Shown here: piece by piece, positions 35,363 through 44,626 of the stretch
Layout: each line of letters starts with the position of its first letter
How positions within the stretch are numbered: position 1 is the stretch's first letter
Assembly (NCBI GenBank): GCA_039820545.1
Contig: JBCBPW010000028.1
Coordinates: 1-64,000 of the forward strand
DNA: 64,000 nt
Reading direction: 5' to 3'
Source of the DNA: JALEFZ01 sp039820545
Lineage (GTDB): Bacteria; Bacteroidota; Bacteroidia; J057
Made by a program: the position numbers and the translations under genes
The notes under the pieces: model-generated
What the model was told of the DNA's origin: nothing
The model's input: the letters and a program-made list of their open reading frames with translations, nothing else
Databases searched by the model: none

Positions 35363-35998
35363 ATGAATGTATTGCTCCTCTTTGCCCATGCAGATGATGA
35401 AAGCCTTGGGGCTGGCGGGACCATTCCACGCTTGCTGAACGAAGGTCACCAGCTCCAATTGATCACCATGTCAGAGGGAATTATCAGGATGCGCGAGACA
35501 CAAGATGACAATCTGCCTGCCTATCGCAAGGCATGCGCGCTCTTACAGTTAGAGGACTGTCAGACCTTGGGCTACGCTGACCAACAGTTTGATGCTTTTC
35601 CCCTGGCGGAACTCACAAATGCTGTCTCTCAAGCATGCTCCTTTGAGCCTGACTGCATCATCACCCATGCAGATACTGATCTCAATAAGGACCATCAGAT
35701 TGTCTCTGAAATTGCCAAGATCATCGGTCGCCCCCGTAAGAAACCTGTTCGAATCCTAGGCTGTGAAATCCCCTGTGGATCTATTTGGCGTGGTACTCCA
35801 TTTCCCGCTCAGTTTTATGTAGACATTTCTGATACGCTTCCTATCAAACTGAGAGCCTTCGCGCAATATCAAAACGAAATACGCGCATTTCCCGATCCCT
35901 TTTCTACCGAAGGCTTGGAAACACTCGCCAAATTCAGAGGCATGGAAAGCGGGCATCCAGCAGCTGAGGCTTTCCAAGTAATCAGATGGAGCCTTTGA
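35363..35998 (+). CDS. PIG-L family deacetylase
   Basis: The 211-residue protein belongs to the zinc-dependent N-acetylglucosaminyl deacetylase family. The family motif AHADDESLGAGG lies at the N-terminus (zinc-binding His and Asp-Asp). The second metal His region is ITHADTDLNKDHQIV, with its HxDxNxDH-like pattern. There is no signal peptide. Substrates of bacterial members include GlcNAc-thiol conjugates and sugar precursors; none can be named here. It is convergent with fumC, with an inverted repeat between them. Confidence 0.88.
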   Translation: MNVLLLFAHADDESLGAGGTIPRLLNEGHQLQLITMSEGIIRMRETQDDNLPAYRKACALLQLEDCQTLGYADQQFDAFPLAELTNAVSQACSFEPDCIITHADTDLNKDHQIVSEIAKIIGRPRKKPVRILGCEIPCGSIWRGTPFPAQFYVDISDTLPIKLRAFAQYQNEIRAFPDPFSTEGLETLAKFRGMESGHPAAEAFQVIRWSL

Positions 35999-36019
35999 GA
36001 GACAAAGAATCGAGAATAG

Positions 36020-36105
36020 AGACCGCTTTGCTTCGGGACTAAAAGGCGGAGTTGTATAAGAATGCCGTTTTTAGTCTCCTAGTCTCAAAGCGTAGCGGTC
36101 TCCCG
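36020..36105. repeat. Imperfect inverted repeat between convergent genes
   Basis: GAGACCGCT at the left end pairs with AGCGGTCTC at the right end; inside, GGGACTAAAA pairs with TTTTTAGTCTC, and GGCGG and CCG face each other in the loop region. The sequence is rich in GTCTC units. It may end transcription from both sides, or belong to the dispersed GTCTC repeats seen at 35306 and 48901. Confidence 0.55.
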
Positions 36106-36118
36106 TCTCATTGTCTCA

Positions 36119-37501
36119 CTACCCAATCATCTTCTCAGGTACCACAATCTGATCAAACTCTTCCTCAGTCAGGAATTCTAGCTTGAGCGCAGCTTCCTTC
36201 AAGGTCGTACCTTCTTCGTAGGCAGTTTTGGCGATCTTGGCCGCCTTGTCATATCCGATATGTGTGTTGAGGGCGGTCACGAGCATCAGGGAGTTGTTCA
36301 AGTGGGACTTGATGCGTGACGCGTTAGGCTCGATACCTACAGCACAGTTGTCATTGAATGAGGTACAAGCATCTCCCAAGATCTGAGCAGACATGAGGAG
36401 ATTGTAGATCATGACAGGCTTGAAGACATTCAGCTGGAAGTGTCCGTGCGTACCTGCTACCGAAACCGCTGTATCATTTCCGATGACTTGGGCACACACC
36501 ATCGTGAGGGCCTCTGCTTGGGTAGGATTCACCTTACCAGGCATGATAGATGAGCCAGGTTCATTGGCAGGAATGGTGATCTCTCCGATGCCACAGCGAG
36601 GACCTGATGACAGGAGGCGGATGTTGTTACCGATATTCATCAAGCTGACGGCCAAACGCTTCAAGGAACCCGACGCTTCGACGATGGCATCGTGAGCAGA
36701 GAGTGCTTCGAATTTATTTTCGGCTGTGATGAAAGGATGTCCTGTCAGCTCCGCAATCTTACCTGCAACAGTTTCGGCGTATCCTTTGGGTGTATTCAAA
36801 CCCGTCCCAACAGCTGTCCCACCTAGCGCCAACTCTTGCAGGTGGTGTAGGCTATCTTGAATGGCTTCCATGCCGCGCTTGAGCTGTGCAGCATATCCCG
36901 AAAACTCTTGTCCCAGCGTCAGAGGCGTCGCATCCATCAAGTGGGTTCGACCGATCTTGACGACTTTTTGGAACGCTTCAGACTTGGCTGCCAATGTATC
37001 GTGTAGTTGCTGGACCTTGGGTAGTGTATGATTGACAATCTTCTCATACGCCGCAATGTGCATCGCCGTAGGGAAGGTGTCATTGGATGACTGGGATTTG
37101 TTGACGTCATCGTTGGGATGGATTGGGCTCTTGCTGCCGATGGTCCCTCCCAGCATCTCGATGGCACGATTGGCAATCACCTCATTGGTGTTCATGTTGG
37201 ACTGTGTGCCCGAGCCAGTCTGCCAAACTACGAGCGGGAAGTGATCGTCCAGCTTGCCTGTGAGGATCTCATCACATACAGCTGCGATCGCATCGGCTTT
37301 GTCTTGAGGAAAATCTGTCAATTCAGCATTGGTGAGGGCAGCAGCCTTTTTCAAGAAGGCAAATCCACGTATGACTTCGATCGGCATTTTCTGATGACCG
37401 ATTTTGAAGTTTTGGAGGGAACGTTGGGTTTGCGCACCCCAGTATTTGTCAGCGGGTACTTGAACCTCGCCCATGGTATCTTTTTCGATGCGGTACTGCA
37501 T
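36119..37501 (-). CDS. fumC: Fumarate hydratase, class II
   Basis: The 460-residue TCA-cycle enzyme interconverts fumarate and malate without an iron-sulfur cluster. Features: GEVQVPADKYWGAQTQRSL at the N-terminus, SGTQSNMNTNEVIANRA, NKSQSSNDTFPTAMHIA, the GRTHLMDATPLTLGQEF region with the catalytic His, and the superfamily signature GSSIMPGKVNPTQ with the catalytic Ser. Length is typical of class II enzymes. Single-gene unit on the minus strand. Confidence 0.97.
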   Translation of the reverse strand: MQYRIEKDTMGEVQVPADKYWGAQTQRSLQNFKIGHQKMPIEVIRGFAFLKKAAALTNAELTDFPQDKADAIAAVCDEILTGKLDDHFPLVVWQTGSGTQSNMNTNEVIANRAIEMLGGTIGSKSPIHPNDDVNKSQSSNDTFPTAMHIAAYEKIVNHTLPKVQQLHDTLAAKSEAFQKVVKIGRTHLMDATPLTLGQEFSGYAAQLKRGMEAIQDSLHHLQELALGGTAVGTGLNTPKGYAETVAGKIAELTGHPFITAENKFEALSAHDAIVEASGSLKRLAVSLMNIGNNIRLLSSGPRCGIGEITIPANEPGSSIMPGKVNPTQAEALTMVCAQVIGNDTAVSVAGTHGHFQLNVFKPVMIYNLLMSAQILGDACTSFNDNCAVGIEPNASRIKSHLNNSLMLVTALNTHIGYDKAAKIAKTAYEEGTTLKEAALKLEFLTEEEFDQIVVPEKMIG

Positions 37502-37763
37502 AGGATATTTGAGAATAAAGTGTGAATTCCTTTTGCGACGAAAATAAAGACTATGAGGGGGTTTGACAATGATTTTTTAGGGATTGAGAAAGGAAAAAGA
37601 CGATAAATCAAATGATGCCCTGATTTACGTTGTAGCACCTTTTTTATGTCCATGAGCCCATTCTGCCGCATTGTGAACAATAGTCCTAGAATTCTGAAAA
37701 ATAGTCCAACTATCTGTAAAGCGAAAATCGGTCATTAGAGGCGAACACTAAAACCTAAATAAT

Positions 37764-39005
37764 ATGAAACGTCTCAGCCTCATCGCCTTCTTTTTAGGCG
37801 TATCATGCATCCTCTATGCACAGTCAGTAGGGATCAATGCCACGGGTAATAATCCCGATCCCAGCGCCATGCTGGATGTGCAATCCACTACCAAAGGGAT
37901 GCTGATTCCGCGTATGACCACCAGTCAGCGAGATGCCATTCCCAGTCCTAGCAATGGATTGATGATCTTCAATACCTCCGATTCTTGTTTGAATTTTTAT
38001 GACGGACGATCATGGATCAAAGACTGCGAGGACATCATCCCAGACAAAGGATTGGTGCTTGACACATGTATATCCAATACATTTGTGGACGTAAACAACC
38101 TTTTTGGAGGAGGTTTTTTCTTGTCGAATAATCTATGGCAAGGTTTTCAGGCCACTCGAGATGCCAATCTTGTAGGATTGAGATTGGGTATTGCATTGAA
38201 CACAGGTGCTTCTGTCAATGGTTATGTCAGGATCTACAAAGGAATCGGAACGACAGGTCCGCTTTTGCTCCAACTAACTGCTGCTGATGAATTGCTCAAC
38301 CCCAAATCGTTCCCCAACATGCCCGTTGCCCTTCAAAAGGACTCATTTTATACCATACAAGTAGTCGATACATTGGATAATTTTGGATGGACTTTTCAAG
38401 GAGGGAATAACTATCCGCCTGCTCCTTCCAGTTTTACGCAAGATCTCAATTTTCAGACAATCGTCAATACGTGTACACCGATACAGGTGCTAAATGTCAA
38501 TAAAGACAAGATTTCCTTTCAAAGGGTAGATACCATCCGATTTGCTGACGGCACGATCCAGACGACAGCTGCAAAAAATCAAACCCTAGGAATTACCAAC
38601 GACACCCTTACCCTCACAGATGGAGGTTCGGTCAAGCTTCCACCTGATCTCACACCTGATCCCGCGTTTCCTATCCGCCTACGCTTTCAAGGTTCGGAGA
38701 TCTATGTACATCCCACAGAAAATGCAACAAACGTAGATTGGGCAACGGCACAGACCACTTGTGCGAACCTGACGGCTTTTGGTTTCAGCGATTGGTTCCT
38801 GCCTTCACGTCTCGAATTGGATGCGATGCACAAACAATCCTACCTCATTACGGGACTGAATCAGACGGATATAGCCAAATATTGGAGTGCGACGGAGCTG
38901 GATGTAAATAATGCTTTCAGTCAGCGACTAGATTATGGAGGCCCCGATCCCGATCCTAAAACAGATGCTACGGGGCATAACTGTAGATGCATTCGCAGAA
39001 ACTAA
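37764..39005 (+). CDS. Exported protein with C-terminal DUF1566 (Lcl-type) domain
   Basis: The 413-residue protein has a signal peptide (about 1-20, ending LYAQ). The N-terminal GINATGNNPDPSAMLDVQSTTKGMLIPRMTTSQRDAI segment is common at the start of Bacteroidota surface and fibre-like proteins. The middle is a beta-sandwich-like region. The C-terminal 110 residues are a DUF1566-type domain (VDWATAQTTCANLTAFGFSDWFLPSRLELDAM...YWSATELD...CRCIRRN), a fold related to C-type lectins and FGE proteins. A surface-binding role is inferred. The next gene begins 63 bp on and also encodes a trimeric-fibre-like protein. Confidence 0.72.
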   Translation: MKRLSLIAFFLGVSCILYAQSVGINATGNNPDPSAMLDVQSTTKGMLIPRMTTSQRDAIPSPSNGLMIFNTSDSCLNFYDGRSWIKDCEDIIPDKGLVLDTCISNTFVDVNNLFGGGFFLSNNLWQGFQATRDANLVGLRLGIALNTGASVNGYVRIYKGIGTTGPLLLQLTAADELLNPKSFPNMPVALQKDSFYTIQVVDTLDNFGWTFQGGNNYPPAPSSFTQDLNFQTIVNTCTPIQVLNVNKDKISFQRVDTIRFADGTIQTTAAKNQTLGITNDTLTLTDGGSVKLPPDLTPDPAFPIRLRFQGSEIYVHPTENATNVDWATAQTTCANLTAFGFSDWFLPSRLELDAMHKQSYLITGLNQTDIAKYWSATELDVNNAFSQRLDYGGPDPDPKTDATGHNCRCIRRN

Positions 39006-39068
39006 TTCCTCTCTTTGGGGATCTCCTCTCACTTCAAATAGTCTACTTAATACTTCAATTAGAATACA

Positions 39069-40826
39069 ATGAAAACCTTATATATCGCATTTCTATTGCT
39101 TCTCTCCTTTGCCATTGGGGAACAGCTCATAGCCCAAAGTGGAAACTACACAGCGGGTTCTGGAGCGGGTATTAACTTGAACCCTTCTATCGGTAAATTC
39201 AATACCTTCATTGGAGACTCCGCAGGGAGGACCATGTCTACGGGCTCTTATGGGACATTCGTAGGAAAAAATGCAGGATTTAATCTCAACAACGATACAG
39301 ACAACACGTTAATAGGTGCCTTTACATGCTTCGCTTGTACCACAGGGATAGACAATGTCATGGTAGGTGCAAGGGCTGGATACACTAACAGAGGATCAGA
39401 TAATACCTTTGTGGGAGCTGAGGCAGGGCGAAACAATCAGACGGGGGGTGACAATACCTTTATTGGTGAAACTTCTGGTTACCTCAATACCACTGGCTTT
39501 GACAACACATTTATCGGAGAAGATGCAGGGTATAACAATACTTCAGGAGGTGACAATACATTTGTAGGAAGTGGGTCTGGCCGCCAAAATCAAACAGGTT
39601 TTCGGAATACAGCTGTTGGAAATGAGGCTTTGTTTGACATAGGATTCAACGGTACGGCTGTACACCACAATACCGCTGTGGGCGACTCAAGTGGCATTGA
39701 CAATGGTTCGGGACTCTACAATACCTTTGTCGGGGCTGCTTCGGGCGCAGCCAATGAGCATGCAGATCAAAATACCTTCATAGGAGCCTATGCGGGATTT
39801 GATAATAACAGGCTGAATGGGACTACGACCGCCAACAGAAATACCTACGTAGGTTCTGGTGCTGGTTATACCAATCGTAGTGGACAAGATAATGTAGGTG
39901 TAGGCGCATTTGCCGATTTTAACAACACAAATCGTTCGCGTTGTACATTTATAGGTGCAGCCCAGGGAGTGCCAGCTACAGAGACGCCTGCCCAGAGCTT
40001 CCCAGGTGTTCGCTTGGCACAGGGAGACGACGCAACAGCCTTCGGCTATGGGACTCAGTCGACGACACGTGCCATTTCCATGGGATCACTGGCAGCCTCG
40101 CTGGGAGATGATGCTGTCGCGATTGGCTACAATGCATCCATAAATGCCAACGGAGATCAGGGCGTAGCCATCGGTAGAGAAGCTTCGGTGACCGCCGCCA
40201 ATGCCATAGCTATTGGTTATCAAGCGACAAATGCTACGACTAATTCTATCATGCTAGGAAATCCTGCCGTGAACGCTATCCGAGGGCATGTCAATTTTAC
40301 AGCCACCTCTGATAGGCGGATGAAATCGGATGTGAAAGAAAATATTCCTGGTCTCGCCTTTATTCGCCAGCTCAGGCCCGTCTCCTATCAGATGAATATG
40401 GAAAATGCTTATCTCCTTCGAGGAGATAGCATTCCAGAAGGGTTGAAAGCTGCCTTGGAAGCTAAGAAGGCTATTCGTTATTCTGGTTTTATTGCACAGG
40501 AAGTGGCGCAAGCAGCTGATGATACAGACTATGATTTTAGCGGAGTCGATATACCCAAAGATAGTTCCCAGCTCTATGGCTTGCGGTATGCAGAGTTCGT
40601 GGTCCCACTCGTCAAGGCTGTACAAGAGCTAAACGAAAAAGTAGACCAACAGGAAAAAATCATCCTTAGTCAGGCCCAACAGCTAAAAAGCTATCAGCAT
40701 CAACTTACCCTGCTCGAAACTTATCAAGACCAATTGAATCAGTATCAGCAAACGATGGCTGAACTAACGGCAAAGCTTAACCAACTGGAGGAACGAACCT
40801 CCCCCTCTTACACACTCAACGACTAG
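39069..40826 (+). CDS. Exported fibre-like protein with YadA-head-like repeats and C-terminal S74 chaperone domain
   Basis: The 585-residue protein has a signal peptide (about 1-22, ending LIAQ). Residues 30-300 are short repeats of the type NTFIGEDAGYNNTSGGDN, with phase 18-25, as in trimeric fibres. Next come head-like AVAIGYNASI and AIAIGYQAT repeats. The peptidase_S74 intramolecular chaperone starts at about residue 413 (SDRRMKSDVKENIPGL), where self-cleavage after folding would occur at the Ser. The last 70 residues are a coiled coil (EKIILSQAQQLKSYQHQLTLLETYQDQLNQYQQ). This architecture is known from phage tail spikes and from bacterial surface fibres. No phage genes are near, so the latter is more likely. 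Confidence 0.8.
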   Translation: MKTLYIAFLLLLSFAIGEQLIAQSGNYTAGSGAGINLNPSIGKFNTFIGDSAGRTMSTGSYGTFVGKNAGFNLNNDTDNTLIGAFTCFACTTGIDNVMVGARAGYTNRGSDNTFVGAEAGRNNQTGGDNTFIGETSGYLNTTGFDNTFIGEDAGYNNTSGGDNTFVGSGSGRQNQTGFRNTAVGNEALFDIGFNGTAVHHNTAVGDSSGIDNGSGLYNTFVGAASGAANEHADQNTFIGAYAGFDNNRLNGTTTANRNTYVGSGAGYTNRSGQDNVGVGAFADFNNTNRSRCTFIGAAQGVPATETPAQSFPGVRLAQGDDATAFGYGTQSTTRAISMGSLAASLGDDAVAIGYNASINANGDQGVAIGREASVTAANAIAIGYQATNATTNSIMLGNPAVNAIRGHVNFTATSDRRMKSDVKENIPGLAFIRQLRPVSYQMNMENAYLLRGDSIPEGLKAALEAKKAIRYSGFIAQEVAQAADDTDYDFSGVDIPKDSSQLYGLRYAEFVVPLVKAVQELNEKVDQQEKIILSQAQQLKSYQHQLTLLETYQDQLNQYQQTMAELTAKLNQLEERTSPSYTLND

Positions 40827-40849
40827 TTTTTGACCCTAACTCGTCACAG

Positions 40850-40878
40850 AAGGCTGCTCTCTTCGGAGAGTGGCCTTT
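40850..40878 (+). terminator. Hairpin terminator after the fibre gene
   Basis: AAGGC-TG-CTCTC, TTCG tetraloop, GAGAG-TG-GCCTT, then TTA. A stable stem with an internal mismatch, though the T run is short. Confidence 0.65.
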
Positions 40879-40996
40879 ATCGGTTTGAGTATGCTTCATC
40901 AAGAAATTTTCCTTCTTTTTCTCTCAATACGCAGGGTATACCGCAGGGAACTGGTTGAATATTTACCTATATTAAGTAAAGTATATACCCGTTAAA

Positions 40997-43900
40997 ATGA
41001 AGCGCCTATCCCTCCTAATTTTGGTGATGCTGGGAAATGCCTCTCTGCTTTGGGCAGAAGATTCCTACACCGACAGTCTTCGTCAGGTCTGGCAAGACCC
41101 GTCTCTCCCTGATACCTCAAGACTCCATGCTATACAAGTCTTGACCAAGTTCAAGTACAAGCAAAATGAGCTGGACAGCACGCAGTTCTATGGGCTTCAA
41201 ATGCTGGAAAAAGCCCAAGAGGTTCAACTGATTTCCTACCAAGCGTTTGCGAACAGGTACATAGGAGAATCGCTCATGGACGCAGGACAATTGGATGAAG
41301 CAATCCCCTATCTGAGAGAGGGCGTCAGATTGTGGACAGAAGCAGGAAACCTCCCCAAGGCAGGGAATATCTATAATTTATTAGGCTTACTTTTTAGAAG
41401 GCAAGGTGTACAAGATTCAGCTTTGAATGCCTATGAACAGGCGATTGATGCTTTTGGGCGTGCCAAAGACAGTTCCAAAATGGGTATCCTATACAAGAAT
41501 CTAGCTGCAGTTTATACTGAGAAAGGTGACATTCAAGAAAGTATTGAATTGAATCGGCGGAGTCTCGAACTCAACCAGCGCTTTGGGAGCGAAAAAAGGA
41601 TTGCTGCAAGCCATCAAAACCTAGGAATTGCTTATTCCAGGAGGGGAGATATCGCACATGCCATTGAGGAATATCAGAAAGCACTCTCCATACTGGAAGA
41701 CATGGCCCCCTCGCGTGGGCTCATCAATCTTTATTACTCTTTGGCGAATATCTACATCGAGTTGGAAGACATGACCCAAGCTGAGTTTTTCTTTATGAAG
41801 GGAATTCGGATGGCAGATTCCTCTCAAAGTATCCAAAATCAAGCTTTTGCTAAGACTTCTATGGCTTCCTGGTATTTGGACATTAAAAAATATCCAGAAG
41901 CACTGGCGAGCTATGAGGAGGCACTGGATTTCATCACAGAAAACCAATTCATGGTCCTGCTCTCTACCATCCAGGCAGGTATGGGGCAGACACTCTTTGA
42001 AATGGAAAGGCTAGCGGAAGCAGAAAAATGGCTCAAGGATGCATTGACTACAAGTCTGGAAAATGGCAGAGCTTATCAAATCGTTCAAAGCTATTTGTTC
42101 TTGAGTAGGATAGCATGGGAAAAGAGAAATGTCAATCTAGCAGGAACTTATGCCGAAAAGGGGTTGTCAGTGGCCCAAGATATCCAGGAATTGAAGATGA
42201 CAGCAGATCTAGCCGAGATATTGGTAAATGTCCAAAAGGAGAAAGGCAATTATGCAGAAGCACTTCGGATGCGTGAACTAGCAATTGCGATGAGCGATAG
42301 CTCCAATACGGAGGAGAAGAAACGAGCTGCCCTTCGTCTAGAGTTCCAGTACAACTACGAGAAGATGGCCCTTCAGGATAGCCTGGAAAATGTAGCCGCA
42401 CTTCAACTACAACAAGCAGATCTGGATAGGAGAACCATGACCAATTGGCTACTTGCGGGGTTTTTACTCTTGGCACTCGCATCGGCTATGTTATTATTCA
42501 ACAGATTCCGTGTCACAAGGCAGCAAAAGCAGATCATTGAAGGAGAAAAGGCAAAATTGGACCAAGCCAATGGGGACCTGAACACAGCCAATGCGAAGCT
42601 CAAAGAGCTGGATGATTTTAAATCCCATTTTTTTACCAACATCTCCCACGAGTTTCGTACCCCGCTGACCGTCATCAATGGGATGGCACGCCAGATCCGC
42701 CGTGAACCCACCAGATGGTTAGACAAAGGAGCAGATATGATCGAGCGCAACTCTGATAGCCTCCTACATCTTGTCAATCAAATTTTGGATCTCCGAAAAC
42801 TGGAAGCGGGTAAGCTGAACCTACACCTGATTCAGGATGATGTCATAGCCTTTGTGCGCTACAACACAGGTGTATTTGAATCACTTGCGCAGTCGCGAGG
42901 CGTATCCTTATCTTTTGAGAGTAAGGAAGAAGCTATCATGATGGACTTTGATCCAGAGAAACTAAGCCAGGTCCTCCAAAATCTTCTTTCCAATGCGATC
43001 AAATTTACACCTGAAGAAGGAAAAGTTTCTTGCTGGATAGGACTGAGGGACCCTCACATGTTAGAGATTCAAGTGAGGGATACGGGCATGGGGATTGCTG
43101 CTGAGAAGCTATCCATGATTTTTGATCGATTTTATCAAGTAGATAGCACGGATACACGACAAGAAGAAGGGACAGGAATTGGCCTTTCGCTCACGAAAGA
43201 ACTCGTCCAACTGATGGATGGACGTATACATGTAGAGAGTCAAGAGAATATAGGAACGATGTTTCAGGTGCTTTTACCTGTCCGACAGGAAGCGGGGGTA
43301 CAAGCAGCTGCTAAGTGGATGGGAAAAGACGACGTACTTTCCGCTTTGTCGCTTCCTCCAATATCTCAGCGCACGGAGTCGCTCTCCCTTACAGAACGTC
43401 CCAAATTGCTAATTATCGAAGACAATCCCGACGTAGTGACATATCTACACAGCTGTTTAGAGGAAACATATGAACTATTATCGGCATTTGATGGGGAGGA
43501 GGGCATAGAAATCGCCTTAGAATCCGTACCAGATCTCATCATTACAGATGTCATGATGCCCAAGAAAAATGGCTATCAGGTCACAGAAATACTTAAGTAC
43601 GATGAGCGGACCAGTCATATTCCTATTGTCATGTTGACAGCCAAAGCTGACCAAGGCGCGCGTATCGAAGGTTACAAACGTGGAGCAGATGCTTATTTGA
43701 CGAAGCCTTTTGACCAGGAAGAGTTGAGTGTGAGATTGGAAAAGTTGTGGGAAATCCGTCAGACCCTTCAAAAACGCTATCAAGGAAATACTACACCCAC
43801 TCCTACAGAAGATCCCGCGATCCAACAAGAAGACGCATTCATCCAGAAAGTTCGGGGGTTGGTGATGAGTCATCTGGATGACACCAGCTACAAAGTAGAT

Positions 43901-44158
43901 CTTATGTTAAAGGATTTGGGCATTAGTCGTACCAATTTCCATCGCAAGATCAAAGCATTGACTGGCAAGACGCCATCGCACTTCATTCGGTCGATCAGGG
44001 TCCATCATGCGCAACAGCTACTCAGGCAGTCTACGGATATGCAAATATCAGAAGTAGCCTACGCCGTAGGCTTCGCTGATCCTGCCTACTTTGGGCGAGT
44101 ATTTCATGAGATCACGGGCACTTCACCAGGCGAGTGGCGAGAAAAGCATAAGAATTGA
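40997..44158 (+). CDS. Hybrid two-component regulator: TPR sensor, histidine kinase, receiver, AraC-type HTH
   Basis: The 1053-residue protein has a signal peptide (about 1-20), then eight or more periplasmic TPR motifs (about 40-440), a coiled coil and one transmembrane helix (about 478-500, WLLAGFLLLALASAMLLF). HisKA follows with phospho-acceptor H551 in NISHEFRTPLTV. HATPase_c has N-box NLLSNAIKFTPEE and GTGIGLSLTKELV. The receiver domain has D851 in LIITDVMMPKKNGYQ. The C-terminal AraC-type HTH is FHRKIKALTGKTPSHFIRSIRVHHAQQLL...VAYAVGFADPAYFGRVFHEITG. All signalling steps are in one membrane protein, as in hybrid regulators of polysaccharide-use loci, but with TPRs instead of a propeller sensor. 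Its targets may be the two surface proteins just upstream. Confidence 0.92.
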   Translation: MKRLSLLILVMLGNASLLWAEDSYTDSLRQVWQDPSLPDTSRLHAIQVLTKFKYKQNELDSTQFYGLQMLEKAQEVQLISYQAFANRYIGESLMDAGQLDEAIPYLREGVRLWTEAGNLPKAGNIYNLLGLLFRRQGVQDSALNAYEQAIDAFGRAKDSSKMGILYKNLAAVYTEKGDIQESIELNRRSLELNQRFGSEKRIAASHQNLGIAYSRRGDIAHAIEEYQKALSILEDMAPSRGLINLYYSLANIYIELEDMTQAEFFFMKGIRMADSSQSIQNQAFAKTSMASWYLDIKKYPEALASYEEALDFITENQFMVLLSTIQAGMGQTLFEMERLAEAEKWLKDALTTSLENGRAYQIVQSYLFLSRIAWEKRNVNLAGTYAEKGLSVAQDIQELKMTADLAEILVNVQKEKGNYAEALRMRELAIAMSDSSNTEEKKRAALRLEFQYNYEKMALQDSLENVAALQLQQADLDRRTMTNWLLAGFLLLALASAMLLFNRFRVTRQQKQIIEGEKAKLDQANGDLNTANAKLKELDDFKSHFFTNISHEFRTPLTVINGMARQIRREPTRWLDKGADMIERNSDSLLHLVNQILDLRKLEAGKLNLHLIQDDVIAFVRYNTGVFESLAQSRGVSLSFESKEEAIMMDFDPEKLSQVLQNLLSNAIKFTPEEGKVSCWIGLRDPHMLEIQVRDTGMGIAAEKLSMIFDRFYQVDSTDTRQEEGTGIGLSLTKELVQLMDGRIHVESQENIGTMFQVLLPVRQEAGVQAAAKWMGKDDVLSALSLPPISQRTESLSLTERPKLLIIEDNPDVVTYLHSCLEETYELLSAFDGEEGIEIALESVPDLIITDVMMPKKNGYQVTEILKYDERTSHIPIVMLTAKADQGARIEGYKRGADAYLTKPFDQEELSVRLEKLWEIRQTLQKRYQGNTTPTPTEDPAIQQEDAFIQKVRGLVMSHLDDTSYKVDLMLKDLGISRTNFHRKIKALTGKTPSHFIRSIRVHHAQQLLRQSTDMQISEVAYAVGFADPAYFGRVFHEITGTSPGEWREKHKN

Positions 44159-44248
44159 AATAGGGAGAAACTACCTAGATAGCCAAAGAAATCCAATAGA
44201 GAACAAGTCCCGTCTATTCCAAATGAAACCCTAACAAGCTCCTATTCT

Positions 44249-44310
44249 CATCCTGTGAATCCCCTAATCCTGGTAAAAAAAACATCCCACATGATGAATC
44301 AGAACACACA
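44249..44310 (+). repeat. CATCCTGTGAATCC-type repeat, copy 1
   Basis: CATCCTGTGAATCCCCTAAT then CCTGG, a spacer with CCCACATGATGAATCAG and AACACACA. It is the most divergent of the three copies. This resembles the ATCCTGTxAATCC repeats common between genes in Bacteroidota. Confidence 0.65.
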
Positions 44311-44347
44311 GCGCAGCTAGCTTCAAGACTCCACAATCCCAAGCCCC

Positions 44348-44410
44348 CATCCTGTGAATCCTCTAATCCTGCTCCAAGAAACCACTCCTACACGTTAATC
44401 AGTACACAAA
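44348..44410 (+). repeat. CATCCTGTGAATCC-type repeat, copy 2
   Basis: CATCCTGTGAATCCTCTAAT, CCTGCTCCAAG, then CACGTTAATCAGTACACAAA. It starts 99 bp after copy 1. Confidence 0.7.
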
Positions 44411-44499
44411 CAGGGCAAAAGAAATTAATGCGCTGCACAATCGAGCAACTAGTTTCGCTACCTAGGTAATTAAAAACCTCAATCATATATCCAGCCCCC

Positions 44500-44561
44500 C
44501 ATCCTGTGAATCCTCTAACCCTGCTCCAAAGACCTCCCTTACACGTTAATCAGGACACAAA
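44500..44561 (+). repeat. CATCCTGTGAATCC-type repeat, copy 3
   Basis: CATCCTGTGAATCCTCTAAC, CCTGCTCCAAAG, then CACGTTAATCAGGACACAAA. Nearly identical to copy 2, which it follows by 152 bp. Confidence 0.7.
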
Positions 44562-44626
44562 GAAACGCTCTGCCTAGTCATCTAACCACGCAGAGCATCT
44601 TGCCTCCCCAAAATATAACAGTAAAC

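Larger units (their letters stand above)
44159..44626. other. Gene-free stretch with three degenerate repeats
   Basis: These 468 bp hold no supported gene. Three copies of a unit of about 62 bp are present (see the repeat entries starting at 44249, 44348 and 44500). The remaining bases show no promoter or terminator I can defend. Confidence 0.6.

Noticed and set aside
39069..40826. Prophage tail-fibre gene.
   Set aside because: Signal peptide, single isolated gene, and no structural, lysis or integrase genes nearby; a cellular surface fibre fits better.
44159..44626. CRISPR array, suggested by repeated units in one gap.
   Set aside because: Only three degenerate units with uneven spacing (99 and 152 bp), no constant-length spacers, and no cas genes.
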